This document shows, piece by piece, positions 23,740 to 37,439 of a DNA stretch of 64,000 nt. Position 1 is the first letter of the stretch. Each line of letters opens with the position of its first letter. Below the pieces are notes generated by a model. The model was given only the letters and a program-made list of their open reading frames with translations, was not told the origin of the DNA and did no database searches. Source of the DNA: Apricaphanius iberus (taxonomy: Eukaryota > Chordata > Actinopteri > Cyprinodontiformes > Aphaniidae); assembly GCA_028564705.1 (NCBI GenBank), contig JAPXFQ010000787.1, positions 1,736,001 through 1,800,000 of the forward strand, read 5' to 3'. The translations under genes were made by a program, and so were the position numbers.

Positions 23740-24200
23740 GACAGAAAAACCTGAAGGCCATCTGTTATTTTGGCAGATTGCAATTCACATCCCTGACCAC
23801 TTGGTGCAGACATTTTGAACGTTACCACAGAGTTCAGGTAACTGAATAAATAAAAAAAGAGATTCCCATGAGAACATTTAAGCATCATTACAGATCTGGA
23901 CACCGTACTCAGTGCATCTCGCTATCTAGGTGATGACGAGGTGTTCAAGGGTTGCGGCGGCATGTTGTGCATCTGTAACTGCACCGTACAAAGGGCTGGT
24001 GGTGACAGATTGGTTGGCTTCATCACTGATGCAGACAGAGTGCATGCTGAAGCGGGTAGAAATGCCCTTTTTAAAAAGATTTTTGCCAAATTCTAATCAC
24101 TTAAATTGAAGAAATGTGTCCTCATTTCAAAACTTTGTCCAAAGTAGCGCCTGTAATTTCAGTCTCCAGAGTGGCAACAGAGCGTGGATTCAGCCTCCAT
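23740..24200 (+). repeat. Unclassified dispersed repeat, copy 2 (family X)
   Basis: Opens with 'gacagaaaaacctgaaggcc' and 'attgcaattcacatccctga' with 'ccacttggtg'. It continues through an A-rich segment to 'aggtgatgacgaggtgttca', 'gggctggtggtgacag' and 'cctgtaatttcagtctccag'. The order of blocks matches the copy at 5039-5489 and, for the first 300 bp, that at 59059. No open frame or inverted ends. Confidence 0.55.
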
Positions 24201-24899
24201 TATTCACAAGCACCAATGTAGTTTAGCTAAATACAGAGCGTTCAAGTCACACTAGGTGACGTCTTCATAACACATGTAGCCTAATAATCTGCTCAAAGTG
24301 TCATGTATGTATTCTCCATTAAGTTTGTTCAGACTGAATATTAATTCAAATCAATGTAAATTAAATACTACTGAATATGTTATCTTAAAAATTGGGAGGT
24401 AAAACTAGATTATGACTGGATCTTTGACCCTATCAGAGTCAAAGTGACCAACAACAACAAATTGTAGCATGACCTCTGTGTGGAACATATGTCCTGAAGA
24501 TATAGCACCATTTTTCTGGGGGGAAAAAAGTGTACCAAAAAAATAATAACACAAATAAATAAGGAAATAATAGGAAAACAGACAACAAAACATTGACTGC
24601 ACTTAAGCATTTGTCTTAAAATTGTGGAGCTATTTAAAGGGAAATAAATAGATTATTTTAAAGGAAGGAAGAAAAATACATAAATGACCAGACTCTTTCT
24701 GCATTCTGTTTATGAACTGTATCAGTTTGTTCTGTACAGCCCCTTGATATTACGTTACCCATGAAATTGGGCTATCTGAACAAACCAAGTTAAATAAATA
24801 AACTTTACTCTAAATCTGGATTTTTTTCTACAAATGTATCATCAACTATTGTCTTTTATAGAAGTACTGTAGTCTCACAGAGGTTATATTCTTTTTCTC

Positions 24900-27800
24900 C
24901 AGAAACAACCGTTCTTGATTGTAAAGCAGTCATACAAGACGTAATAGAGTTTATTCGGGACAAATTAACGTAAGTTAAATAAAAAGTAAAAATGACTTAT
25001 GTTGAACTTATATGATCAAGAATAAAACAAAGAATAAATTATAATTATCATTTTTGCACATTAACATCAATTTGTAATATTTATGGACATTTTTGTGAAA
25101 TAAATAAACAAATAAAAATTCTGGTGCACCAAAAAAAGTTAACTGCTAGGAGCTAGGTAGTCTGGAACCTAGATCCATCCATCCTCTACAAATTCATCTA
25201 AAAATTAAAAAGCTGTTAAAAAATAAGCTGTTACTAAGTTTAGTTGAGAAACTTACTGTGAAATGAATGCCCTGTGGCTCCACATTAAAGCCCAAAAAGG
25301 GGGAAAAAATACACCTAGGCAAACAGATGACCTGTGTTTATCTGCCAGCTGAGTTTCTGCAGGGTGTTTATCTAAAGATACGGTGAACAGATGTTACTAC
25401 TGTAGGAAATCAGAGAATTAGGATCGGTATAAGAGTCATTTTAAGGATGTGTTAAGAACAGCTTTAGGAGCATCGGTACAGAAAACTCGACAATCTGGGA
25501 GACAAAAAACTGCTTAAATGAATTAAATTATTTATTTGAAAATGACTTACGTAAAAACAAATGTATATATACACACATTTATTGGAATTAATTATATTTA
25601 AGTTAACATTAATTCCAAATATATTCTTATTTCTCTTTTGTTTGACACAAGGTAATGTATATTATAAATATGTGTGTTTTCTCATGGAAGTATGTAAACT
25701 CGGTAAGGCATAATAAGTATTTACTTCAGCCTAAACCCTTTCGGTCTGGTTGCAAGAATTTTTTTTTATTTATTTATTTATTTTTTTATGTATAAAGAAA
25801 TGAAATGACCGAATAAACGACTACTACTATACAGCCTCCATGATGATGGTTTAGACTTAAGAAAACAGCGGCTGACTGACTTTTTGTTACCTGAATAAAT
25901 TGGTTAAATTTGCCACAGACGTATTGCAATAAACATTTTTTTCAATTATTCTACATTCAAAAAAATGTTGTATTCCAAAAACTGATGTTCAGTTTGAATT
26001 TAATAGCGACTGGGCATGTTTTTTTTTTTAACCAGAATCATGATCTTGACACAACTGAAACTTTCAGTCTTGCCAAAACCATATTTTTTCTACAACTGTC
26101 AGCTGTCTCACTTGTAACTTTCCAAAAAAAATAAATAAAATAAAACACTTTGTAAACTTGAAATCAGTGCTTTGGTCTGTGCTTATCGAAGTACGGTTGA
26201 GCTCCAATCAATTCATGTCAGCTGGATAGGGGAGGGGACGGCGGAGGGGTGGGGTTGGACCAGAGGGCTTTGGCTTGAAGCTCTAAACTTAAATCAGTCC
26301 TCAAAAAGCTTCATTGTTAGTGCAGTTTCTTTGTGAATGGAAAACTACAAAAAGAATCTTCTCTAAAGAAAACGTTTGCAGACAAAAGCTGGCCGTAGCT
26401 TCTCAAGGCAAAGTACAAAAGTGTGTGGAGAAGCATAAGGTCGATACCATCCGTCCATCCATTGGTGCTTATCAGAGAGAGCGTAGCAGTGGAAACTACA
26501 CATCCCGCTCCCCAGCTTGTTCTAAAGCAGGAATGTCCAGCTTTGGTCCTTCTGGGCAAAAACCCAGCAGGTTTGAGATGTTTTCCTTCTACAACACAGC
26601 CAATTGAATTTACCTGTTGGTGAGTCCTGCTCAGCCCTGACCCTTGAATACAAACAAATCAATAGCATTCATCTACCAGCTTCCCGGAAATAAACAAACT
26701 GACATTCTCGCTGTGTCTTTCCATAGAGGAGCATTAAGACCTGTAACCCTTTAGTGGCTTACAATGGGGGGTTTTTTTGGGGGGGGGGCATGGAAAAGCG
26801 ATACATGGTATCCCGAGAGGATAATAAGCTGAGCTTTTTTTTAATCCCATTTCCTAAACATGGACAAATGTCAATGATAAACCTTTGTGGCAGACAACAA
26901 AGTCAATACAAAGTGACAACTATAAACAAGAATATCTAAATTTGTTCCAAGATAGTCAGTACCAGTTGGAAGCCAACTGCTATTAGGCTAACATGTAAGG
27001 TCGCATGTCGCCATCTATCGTCAGGGAGTGGAACGTACTTCATTTACTAATTTGATTTTCTGATAGACATGTAAACTGGGACTCTGGCCACTGCACAGGG
27101 GGAAGCCCTTAGTCTGATTTTTACAAAAAGCTTGAATTACATGTGCATGTAAACGTACTGAGTGGTGCTGTATAATCTTAGCAATCAGGTCATATAAATT
27201 AATATCAGTCACATGGAGCCTTGTGATGATGACCTTTTCTAAAGCTAGCCTCCTATTAGGCTATTGTTATGTTAACTGATGGTAAATGACTAACGCATTA
27301 CCATGTTCTATAGTGGCCTTTACTGATGTTTCTCTTGTCAAAGATGACTGACATTAAATGAGACATCTCTCCTTTGGTTCAAAACCTTAAGATCTCATGC
27401 CTCTAATATAACTTTTTTCATATAATTAAATCAACATTTTTTACATAGCCCTCAACGGCATAATTCCAACCTTTCTGAAGGACCCCGCAAAGATATTACC
27501 AGTTGTTGACTGCAAAAGTCGTCTAGAGCTTCCTCAGGAATTGTTTCGGCACTGAAAATCTCATTGTAAACATGCAATTAGCTGTGATGGCTTGTTTGGG
27601 ATAGCATCCCTGGACCGCGAGTCAAAATGGTGCATCTGCCCAACAGACATTGCCCAGTGGGCCAGATGGTCACTCCAGACCTGCTCTGCAGAGGTCTGTC
27701 GGTGATCAATTAATTTGATTCAGCTGTTTAGTCAGGAGACCATCTAAAACATGAAGCACACCGGCCCTTTAAGACCGATTTTGCTCTAGAGGGATCCGAG

Positions 27801-28900
27801 AACACTCCTACGACAACTTACCCTTCACTCAGTCGGTGAACCAATTCAAGCATGTTTCTCAATTCAATGTATACATCTAGACATGGCGAAGATGCCTTGC
27901 TGAAGTTCAAACTAAGGGTCAGAATGACTACGAAAGGTGATTTAAAAGGCTTTCAACAAGATTTTTGTTGCCAGTAGTATTTGAGTATTAGAGAAGCTGC
28001 TGACCTACTTTAACTTTAATCTTTTACATTTAGAGAGAACAATCTAAAAAAAGAAAAAAAGAAACAAAACTCCTAACCCCTGAGAACAAAAAAACAAAAC
28101 AATTACGGTATTCATATTGGTCAAAAGGAGAGTGAACTGTTGCCTGGTCCAAAGTGTTTCAATTTTAGCGGCAACATTCAGATGGTACAGTAATAATTAG
28201 GAGTAAATATTGTGGAAGCATGCATCCAACCTGTGTCTTATGTTGTAAGCTACTGCTGCTGGTAGAGTGGTTAAGAGGATTTTTCTAGGCACACACTGCA
28301 CCCCTAAGTTGCAGTTTGAAATGCCACAGTGTAACTGAGTATTGTTGCATGTCCAACACTAAAACAATCTGAAACTGGTCCTTTGAAACAAGAAAATGGA
28401 ACGAAAACCCACATAAATGTTACACAAACTCCAATCCATCACAGTTATTTGTACCATTACCTAGAAGCAAGATACTAAGATACTTGAACTTGGAGGGCAG
28501 AGACTCACCTCTGACCTTGAGGGAGCTCCATGTTCTTCAAGCTTAGACCTAAAAGTGCTCTTGAATTGAAAAGAGCTTTAGTTCTATCTCATCCCAATTG
28601 GTTTATAGTAGTAGTGGGTGTAACGGTTTCCTTTTAGGTTTTCACATGAGTTCATTTGATAAGACTAGTGAATACAATAATCTGGATTTCATCGTTTTTA
28701 CAGATTTAGGTTAAAATCCATTTAGATTTAATTTTGATAAGTTCCTCTGTTTGAAAGCCTCACAATGCTTAATACTGAAATCTCTTATGGAGTTGTGAGA
28801 TTCCACCAATCACCTAGACATCAAACAAAACTGCAGTGCTCTTTTAAGACTTTAAAAGTGAAGTTTCATCTTCAACGCTCTAACTGATAGAATTTCACTA
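24900..28900. other. AT-rich DNA with sparse repeats, no gene seen
   Basis: Contains homopolymer stretches (25758-25785, 26018-26029) and one copy of family Y, listed separately. No supported exon or RNA gene. Short frames in this interval have no recognisable domain. Confidence 0.3.
26525..26690 (+). repeat. Dispersed teleost repeat, copy 2 (family Y)
   Basis: Carries 'caggaatgtccagctttggt' and 'cctgttggtgagtcctgctc'. This matches the layout of family Y (a 'ggtcct' block followed by text on 'caacacacc' and 'attgaattt'). The 66- and 97-residue frames over it are not credible genes. Confidence 0.4.
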
Positions 28901-28950
28901 TACATGGCCGAATTCATCCTTTCCCTAATACAGATCAGTCGTTATGTCCC

Positions 28951-29475
28951 CTTTGCAGAGAAACAACCCCATAGCATAATGTTTCTACCTCCATGCTTCA
29001 CGCTGGGTATGGTGATCTAGGAATGCAACTCTGCATTCGTCCCCCTCCAAACCTGGCAAGTGCCGTTTTTACCAAAGAGATCAATTGTGGTTTCATCTGA
29101 CCACATGACATTCTCCCAGTCTTCCTCTGGATCATCCAGATGGTCGCTGCCAAACTTTAGACGGGCCTGGATATGTGCTCGGATTTTAATCCATGACGAT
29201 GTAGTGCGTTACTAATAGTAAGCTTTGTTACTGTGGTCTGAGCTCTCTTTGGGTCATTGACTAGTTCCCCTCTACAGTTCTGTGTTTCCTCACCAGTCTC
29301 AAGAACATGGGTACTGCACAAAGTAAGATCTTAATGATCAATTTTATAATAATTGGTCCAACAGCTGATCACTTCTCACCAAGGTGCTTCCCTATTGTAG
29401 ATCGGCTCATCCCAGTCTTGTCCCTGGTGTAATTGGACAGCTCTCTGCTCTTGACCATAGTACATGTTGGAGGTT
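28951..29475 (-). mobile_element. Tc1-like transposase fragment
   Basis: Minus-strand coding sequence of a Tc1-family transposase, decayed. At the right side (about 29395-29460) M-V-K-S-R-E-L-S-N-Y-T-R-D-K is followed by R-S-T-I-G-K-H-L, the helix-turn-helix part; a stop follows. Leftward, 'tcatctgaccacatgacatt' with 'tcccagtcttcctctgg', then 'ggtatggtgatctagg' and 'cccatagcataatg', match the middle of fish Tc1 genes. Inverted repeat ends are not identified. Confidence 0.65.
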
Positions 29476-29867
29476 AAATATGTTCCATGGAATGGGAGAA
29501 TTTATTGTAAATAGTTTGTAGTTACAAACTAACTACAGTATCTCTATGGAAAAAAATCCACAAATCTGCACAATCTGCGAATACTGTACTGTGAATAGGC
29601 TGGGGTCACCTGTGTATACTTTGCTTTGTCTAATCTTTGTTCATCACAGCCAAATATTAGCTGGATTAGTTGTACAGTAGATTTATATGTATACATAATA
29701 TATAAATATATATTAAATACATATCTATTTGTATACTTTATCTAATCAAAGATTATATTCCACAATAAATAATAAAATATCATTAATGGAAGGAAGATAT
29801 CTTTGTTCAGCTAAAAGTTTGGGTTGATAAGCACTTTAGCTCTCCTTTCAGCTTTCTAGTTTAGGTT

Positions 29868-29869
<2 letters not shown>

Positions 29870-29902
<33 letters not shown>
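29870..29902 (+). repeat. (TA)n microsatellite
   Basis: About 16 uninterrupted units. Confidence 0.95.
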
Positions 29903-29906
<4 letters not shown>

Positions 29907-31375
29907 TATATATAAACTTCTGCTGTGAAACTGCAGATAAATACACACATGAAGAACAATAACATTTTAAATGAAAGATAGTTTAGAAAAAAACAAAACA
30001 ATTAAGCAATGCCAAAATAGATCAGAGGCTGAGGCGAATGGGGCAGAAATCATAAATAATTAAACTCTATTGATGTGCTTAAAACAATCATTAAGGGCTC
30101 CATGCTGTGAAAATGAGAAAAAGGGGACTCGCCAAAAGCAACACTAACACACTGCCTTTGTTTGCATGGACAGCAATATTTCAGCTTTTGACCTTTTTCC
30201 AAATACGACAATATTCCAATTATGCTCTTTACATGAGTTGCACGGATATATCCATTTATTTTTTGCTTCCATCATGTTAGAAACCCTAGTTAGATCAATG
30301 ACTTTAATCAGATTACACGCTACATACCCCTATAACACAACCCAAAGCCTTCATTAGGTCTACAGCTCCTGCGATGCACAGTTTCCTCCCATCCCCAAAC
30401 AACTACCTTTCTTTTTTTACCCACATACATCCTGTTCTGCACTCACCCTGCAGGAGCCTAGGGCATGCATTATAAAGCAGCAATGTGTTGTAAGGTGCAG
30501 TGAAATCTCTGGAGGAGCACCGTAGGATGTAGTTAAATTTAATACTTGTCTGCATAAAGTGACTCAAGTTGGAATCCTCCTATTAGCTTAATTTAAATAA
30601 TGCCTGCTCTGAAAATTACCCGTTTTAGCTTAGCAGGATTTACATTTTATGAGAACGGCATCTTTATGTGTAGAGACAACAACCTGGACCTGAGTGTTTT
30701 ATCCGCAAAGAAGGAAATGGGATTGACCTTCAGCTTGGAGACAAAAAGCAAAGAATTTAAGATCTCTATAATGCCAGTGGAGAGGGAATTAAACAGGTTG
30801 TAATGGAGATATTTAATATAAGACTACATTTCCTGTCTTAAAGATTAAAAGGAACACTAGGTCACGTTAAAGAAAACGAGCAATATGTTTAAGCATCCTG
30901 TGCTGCTAGAGGTGCGTTTTACTCCACGCTGCCAGTGTCTGATATCTGACCAGTACAAAGCGGTTCTCCCGCATGACAGGCAAGGATGACTGGTCTAAGG
31001 AAGCAGGGAGCTAATGAAGAAATGAAAGCCTAAAACTATTAAATATTTTATTATGAATTGATTGGGTGATACACACTTTGTGTTCCGTTATCTTTTACTC
31101 CTTGTTGATCAAGAATCTGTATTGAATTCTTAAAAGACTGAAGGTATCAGCTTTCATCCTATCACAAATATTGTCTTACATAAATCTGGTGCCGAACGCC
31201 TCTCTCTGCGAATGGAGATGGGCTTGGAAGGAAGCAATCACGGAACTGCATGCATCCTAAGACATTTTTTTTACAGTCTTCAAACGTTCAGCCGATTTAG
31301 GAGACGGGACCCAGCGAAACCGATGCCTTCTTAAAAATATGTATATACTTTCAGATGGTGATGGATTACTAGGGT

Positions 31376-31480
31376 CACAGCGTCTTGCAAAAATATTCGT
31401 ATGCCTTCAACTTTTCCATGTCATGATTAAACAGTAAAATTGAAAAGCATTTTATTCGGATTTCTTGCGATAGCCCACCA
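31376..31480. mobile_element. Solo Tc1-like terminal fragment
   Basis: 'cagcgtcttgcaaaaatatt' with 'cgtatgccttcaacttttcc' and 'cgatagcccacca' resembles the terminal inverted repeat and sub-terminal region of the Tc1-like family found at 49469-52077. No matching second end is nearby. Confidence 0.45.
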
Positions 31481-31694
31481 GTCCGAGCTTACCATTTCTC
31501 TCATTCAATGACCACTGGAGTTGGGTGCAAGCTTACCCTCGAGGACTTACATGGAAAAGTAGGTGTAGACTGTGGATACGTTATATATATTCATATTTGG
31601 CCCCAGTTATTCTGAAGTCACAGCTCAGGTGAGAACCTTTGTTAACAGGACAACGATTGGTTGAGAATTCCAAAACCTGGCCTATTTATTAACA

Positions 31695-31960
31695 ATGCTG
31701 TCGGGCTGGGCGATACAGGAAAAATGTTTCATCACAATATTTTTCTTATAAGTTGATAGATATGCAACACGATAACAAACCAATACTATTATTGTCAATA
31801 TTTAACTTTCCGGAGTATGAAGATTTCAGAAGGTTATTTTTTATTCATTTTCAAAAGTTAAACATGACATTGGTCACTATACAACTGTCTGAGAAAAATT
31901 AAAGGAAGTTGGCGGTGTTAGATAATATGGATATGGATTAGAAATAAAATAATAATAAAA
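31695..31960. repeat. Fragment of a 'gggctgggcgata' DNA-element
   Basis: 'tgtcgggctgggcgatacag' followed by 'catcacaatatttttcttat' resembles ends of common fish DNA elements. A similar opening ('aggtctggacgatatggac') is seen at 47503-47545. No second end or target duplication was found. Confidence 0.35.
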
Positions 31961-31971
31961 TGTTTTATGTT

Positions 31972-32285
31972 AAATCTAAATTAAATTCAGTTTACTTATA
32001 TAGCGCCAAATCACAACAGATTTAGCCTCAAGACACTTTAGAAGTCATTTCAATACAATTGTAAAGACATTCCAATCATTAACAAGTTTTTAAGGAATCC
32101 CAAGCAGATTGACTCAAGTCACTGATGAGAGGTTGTGCCCTGTACATGCAGACTCCAACCACAGCAATCCCTCAGTAATCCCTCATACTGAGCAAGCATA
32201 TTGCGACAGTGGAGAGAAAACAATCCACTTTAAATGGAAACTGCCATGATCAACTGGGGGTTTTAGAAGATAGCGCAGGGACAAG
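31972..32285 (-). mobile_element. LINE 3' end (L2/Rex1-like), minus strand
   Basis: Reversed 3' end with 'tatatagcgccaaatcacaa', 'agcctcaagacactttagaa' and 'tgcgacagtggagagaaaac'. This corresponds to the 'gacagtgggagaaaaa' to 'aaagtgccttgagatgac' 3' region of fish L2-type LINEs. No coding part is left. Confidence 0.6.
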
Positions 32286-32807
32286 GAAAGAACAAAAGTT
32301 ACTGACGTAAGGGTACTTTCTATATTGAAGAAACTAAAAAGTTGATAACAGGACATGGAGGACGACCAGTTAGCGTGAGCATCATCCCAGTTTATAAAAG
32401 CTTTTTTTTTCCCTTTGTTTTCTTAAAAAAATAATTAATTACAGGAAATACTTTTTTAACTTGCCTTTATTCTAATCATCCCTTCTGGGAGTTGACCTGA
32501 ACTCAAAGTACAAATAAATACGTGTGATAAAACAAGAAGGGAGGACTTGGGTAGGTTGACATCACTTCGAACTATTGAAACCGAAGTGATGCATTGGGGA
32601 TTATTTCTTTCTGCGATATTCTTGATATTATAAAAATTTGAATAACAAATAGAACCATTTGATAAACTGATCTATATAATTCAAAAATATTGGTCAATTC
32701 TACATAGCAGGAAGCAGATAGTCATTAATTGGGTTAATAGTTTGCCAAAACCATGGAGAACACTGCAATCATGTAGAATTAGAAAGCATGGATGTTACCT
32801 TAATCCA

Positions 32808-32905
32808 GGGTTTTCTAACCCTGGTCCTAAAGACTAAATCCTGCATGTTTTAGGCATTTCCCTGCTGCCACATACCTTATCTAAATACCTGGGTGATTAA
32901 CAGGC
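32808..32905 (+). repeat. Dispersed teleost repeat, copy 3 (family Y)
   Basis: 'ttctaaccctggtcctaaag' and 'tcctgcatgttttaggcatt' followed by 'ccctgctgccacatacc'. It ends just before the 8-bp duplication of the adjoining MITE. Confidence 0.45.
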
Positions 32906-32921
32906 TTCATAGCACTTAATG

Positions 32922-33542
32922 TAGGGCTGGGCAATTAAACAAGTTTTAATCGAAATCGTGATATTAAAAAGCTCATTGATGATAATCGCGTGGTGTGTTT
33001 CAATCATCATGTCACCTAACCAATCCAGTTGAAGCGACACCTTGTTGTCAGGCTGGCTAATCAAGAAGGTCCCTGCTGGTATAATGAAAGTGCTTTGTCC
33101 AAGAGTGTACAGCGGGTGAAGAATTTTAATGGAAAATGGACAACAGGGAAGACGATAAAAATGCTAGCCGTTGCTTTTGTCAGTCTTTCTTCAAAAATAC
33201 AACTTTTTTAGCGATCTCTGCATATGTGTTTTGCATTGTGCCTGCCTGGCCATGTGAGAGGTATATTGTCGATGTAGCAACTGCGTGGCTAGGGAGGTGC
33301 CCACCACCGTTCTTGTAGAATGGCTTTTCCATAGTAGAAAGTTAGCTGTTAGCATTGGCACATAATTTTGAAGTGATGTGATGTTGTTAGGGATACAACA
33401 GGAGCGGTTCGCACAATCTGTTAATGTTTTTATTATTATTGTTGTTGTTGTTTTGATTACACAAAAATTGAATCAAAAATGGAGATTGCTCAGTATGTGA
33501 AACTAATCACAATTGTTTTATTTCCATAATCGCCCAGAGCAA
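32922..33542. mobile_element. hAT-type MITE, 621 bp
   Basis: Begins 'tagggctgggcaattaaac' and ends 'cataatcgcccagagcaa', an imperfect inverted repeat around the 'gctgggcgatt' core. It is flanked by 8-bp duplications acttaatg (32914-32921) and acttaatc (33543-33550), one mismatch. A 60-codon frame inside (33029-33211) resembles no known protein. The 8-bp duplication is typical of hAT-class elements; this could be a non-autonomous derivative. Confidence 0.7.
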
Positions 33543-33690
33543 ACTTAATCTCATACATGAGCTAATGACACACTGACCCAGACAATCCCCTCATTTTCTG
33601 GCCAACATACATAACTCTATGTATGGTGCCAAACTAACACTGCACATAGCCCCGAACAAGTTATTAACCAAGGTTAAACTTGGTATTCTT

Positions 33691-33917
33691 GATGCTGTCG
33701 CTGTGGGGATGCTTTTCCTTCATCAGAAATAGAGACACTGGTCAGAGGTGATAGAAAGATGGATGGAGCTAAATAAAGGGTAAGAAAACTTTTTAGCCTG
33801 CTGAAGACTTGAACCTGAGGGTACGAGAGTGGTACAACAGGATGATGACTCTATATATGAACAGACAGAACTACAATAGAAAGGTTTAGATCAAAGCATA
33901 AGTATTAGGATGATTAC
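33691..33917 (+). mobile_element. Tc1-like transposase fragment
   Basis: A decayed plus-strand block of Tc1 transposase. The phrase 'ctgtggggatgcttttcctt' encodes L-W-G-C-F-S, the conserved centre of the enzyme. 'agaaagatggatggagctaa' and 'aggtttagatcaaagcata' follow in family order. Stops follow shortly after the L-W-G-C-F-S motif. It lies about 150 bp right of the MITE at 32922-33542. Confidence 0.6.
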
Positions 33918-34889
33918 ATGCAGGAACAGCTGCACATCATTTCAGAACCCGTTGTTGTGTATTTCTGGCCTGATAGCCGAGCATGCTGAGCAACATGCAG
34001 AGTGCAGCACACCTCGCCAAGCATGCCGCCCAGCACTTTGCATCAGAGTTTAAGTGTTTTAAATTGTGCAATCTGGTTGTCATTGCATCCAATTTAACAG
34101 GAAACCTTAATTCAAAACTCATGTCTGTATTTGTTATCTGATCATTGCAGCTGATCATACAGACTTTTAAATTATAATTCAGATTTGATTAATTTCAATT
34201 TAAGAGATATGACAGGTTCCCCTAATGTTCCCCAACAAGTATCAAGTGAACATGAAGTGGTGTTCGTTTTGGCTAAACAGCTGAAAGAGCCAAAGTTCTT
34301 GCAGCTCAACCGTAGTGTTACTGCTCACTTAACCAGTAAGTGTTGGCTGACAGCCACATGCTGCGTTTAGACTGCAGCCTGATAAAGGAGGGGAAAAAAG
34401 CTGCTTGTTGCAACCAGCTAGGCTGAGCTCAGGCTTAATGTAAAAGTGGCTTGTTTATCCCCGGCCAGACTCCCAACGGCGAGTGCATCCCAGACCGTTT
34501 CTTATCTGAGAGCACCCTGTTCCAACCAAGGTCCATATCACAGGATAGACTACTTTGAGTTGGTCAATCTCAAAAAACACATTCAAGTGATTGAATGTAA
34601 TGTGACAGAAAGTGGGAAAGCTCAAAAAGGTACAAATAATTCTGGAAGACGCGACCCAGACGGAGTGCGCAATTCTCTTCGGGCAAGAAGGGTGAAATCT
34701 GAGGATTCCACACAGTTGTAAATAGCTTTTCACACATATACTGAAACAATTAGTCTATTACTGAAGTAATATCCACAACGCAAAATAAATATACATATTT
34801 ATAAATGGTAGACAAAGGTTATCAGAGACATTCACCACCACAACCACAGACTATTTCAGTGGTTACCCACTCCTGTCACTAAGGAGCTA

Positions 34890-35250
34890 GGAAGCAGCTA
34901 CATTCCCCAACCCTTAATAAAAGATTACAACTCTACTATTCAGAGCTGCCTTTGAGCCCTAAATTGCGCTTTCTGATCACTATTTGATTCTCGTGGTTTA
35001 AGTTTTATTCTTATGTTTTTATTTCCTATTGTGTTTTATCTGGTTTTAATCTAGATTGCATAAATTTGTTTCTTACTTCATCTTTTCTTATTGTTTGATT
35101 GTGTCTATCTGTTAAACCTATATGTTTCTGTTTTTCTCTAATCAGGCTTCTGTAATCATGTATTTGGTATCATTATCACTGAATCATGTAAAGCACCCTG
35201 AATTTCCTTGTGTTGAAAGTGTGCTAAATAAATAAAATTGCCTTGCCTTA
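34890..35250 (+). mobile_element. LINE 3' end with (TTGCC) tail
   Basis: Ends with 'taaagcaccctgaatttcct', 'tgtgctaaataaataaaa' and the tail 'ttgccttgcc', the typical terminus of a fish L2/Rex1-like LINE. The same tail terminates the LINE fragment at 49508-49885. No reverse transcriptase remains. Confidence 0.55.
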
Positions 35251-36799
35251 TGGTTAATGAACATGAATGCTAGACATTTTAATGCAGCAGAGCTTTACTG
35301 TACCTTTTGCATCCCTTTCCTGCATCAGTACTGCAATATCAATTGTCTACATGGGATTTTTTGCAACATTTGAATATATTGAGGTTTTAAAGGTTGATAT
35401 TTATTTACTGCTTGCAACTTATTAAAACATATGGTTCAGATATATCCATAGATTATATAGCACACGGAGATGAAGAAACTGAACAACAAACAAGCAAAAA
35501 ACATATAAAATAAGTTTTATTAATATGTATATTTTGGTACTGTATATCCACCAATCCACAGAAGCAACAGAAAAAAAGAGAAGCAGAAAAATCCTAAATT
35601 TAAACGCAACCTGAATGAAGCTTTATGTCAGTCGAGTGGGTGAAGAAAAGTTGTTCAAATGCAATACCTGAATCTCAGACCCTGACCATCTTACCTGGTT
35701 CATTGGGCCTGCTCAGCCTTTAGTCCATTAGGAATAAAGGAACATCCCAACAAAAATAATATCCCGAAATAATTGTTTGTACAAAGTGAAATTATGGCGC
35801 CTCAAACGAAGAACAGATTGTCCAAGAAGATGTTTTAATAGTTTTAAAGCCTCAATTATTAACAGAGACAAAGGTATGTATATATAAAAAACTCAAATAA
35901 ACATTTATCTGCCATCGGCTTTCTCCCACATGGCAATTTCTGCAATCAGAATTGGCTTGTTGTACAGTTTACGATAATCACAGCCACATTCTCAGCGTTT
36001 CTGACCAATTATCGATACATTCATCATTTGCACACACTTGTTTGTTTACAGGCTGAGGCTGACGCTTTATGGGCATATTCATGGGAGATGACCCTGTGGA
36101 ACAGCATAATGAGGGTTATTTCAGCTTGATGGCCAGCCATGTGTTTTCAGTCTGGACTGCACTATGAAGGAGTGGGATCAAATGAAAAAAAAAAGAAACA
36201 GAGATTGAAGTAGGAATGGGTATGTCAGGGAAATATGCGGTTTAAAAATTACTTTGAAAATATTCTGACATAAAACAGCTTGAGTGACAGTTTAGATTTC
36301 AGTTTGTCTTTTCACCCTTTTCACCCGAAGTGTGGGTTTCTTTCATTATAAAATGTGAGAATATTAATGTTCTGGGATAAACATTAACTGCTGTCTGTCT
36401 TGAAGATGACGCTATACTGTAAACAAGATTATCATTAATCTCAACCATTTTGTGGTTAAATGTATCTAGAATAAAAATACACATTCAGTTTACGTAGAGC
36501 CATTAGGTTTAAAAATTTAAGACCATTCTTTGAGAAAGCACAGGGCTGTCCACATGGTTGTGATGTTTGCTTGCGCTGAATACAGTAGATTCCTTGTATT
36601 TGTGGAGGGTAGTGAACACAGCCACTCGCATATAGTTGAAATCTATGAATACTTAAAGTGAATCTGTGTAGTTTTTGCAGTACATCTTTGAAAATAGCCA
36701 TTAAAATATTATGTAATAATAATTACGTAAAGCACATTAATTGCAAGATATTGGCGATAATGTAAAATATGATTTTAAAAATCAGTTTTAAAATACATA

Positions 36800-37165
36800 G
36801 GTGCGGGTCCTCTTTTCAGGGGAAAGCCTTATTAGATGACGTCTTTACTTCTACAAGAGCCTGGACGGACAAAGCGCACGGAACACGCCCGCTATTAAAA
36901 TATTGATATCCCCTCAGAAAGCAAAAGTTTCGCCATAAATACATTTTTACCTTTTCGCTAGTTCCAAGCGATGAAAGAGAGGCTGATGTGCTCGTCATGT
37001 TGCTGCAAATAGATAATTCTCAGGGAATTGAGCGTTTGAAAACAGCACTAGTTGGATCTCCGTTGTAGAGTTTCTTACTCGAAGACACAGCTACCTCATG
37101 CTTGTGATAATTTAGGTATGCACTGCCCACTACTGGCCGAAAATTACACACTGTGCCTTTAAAAA
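36800..37165. repeat. Probable interspersed repeat ('ttacacactgtgcctttaa')
   Basis: 'gaaaattacacactgtgcct' and 'gctagttccaagcgatgaaa' recall a common fish non-coding element, from memory only. No inverted ends or duplications were established. Confidence 0.3.
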
Positions 37166-37436
37166 ACCCTGGAAAACTTCTTATAACTCCTATTTTAATA
37201 TATCAGACATCAAAAATACCTTAGTATGTCCAGGTGAATCCATTCTAGCACTATAAGAACACCAATAATCTGCAAATGACAACAAATAGTGTCTCAAGTA
37301 GTATTGGTGTTTCACAATCAAATCCCCAAGATGTATTTTCTGTTGAATATTTTTTTTTATGAAACAAATCTCCAACAGGTGGATTTTTTTGTTTTTTTGT
37401 TAAACCTTCAAGTTCAATTGGAGTGGGTAAAACATG

Positions 37437-37439
<3 letters not shown>

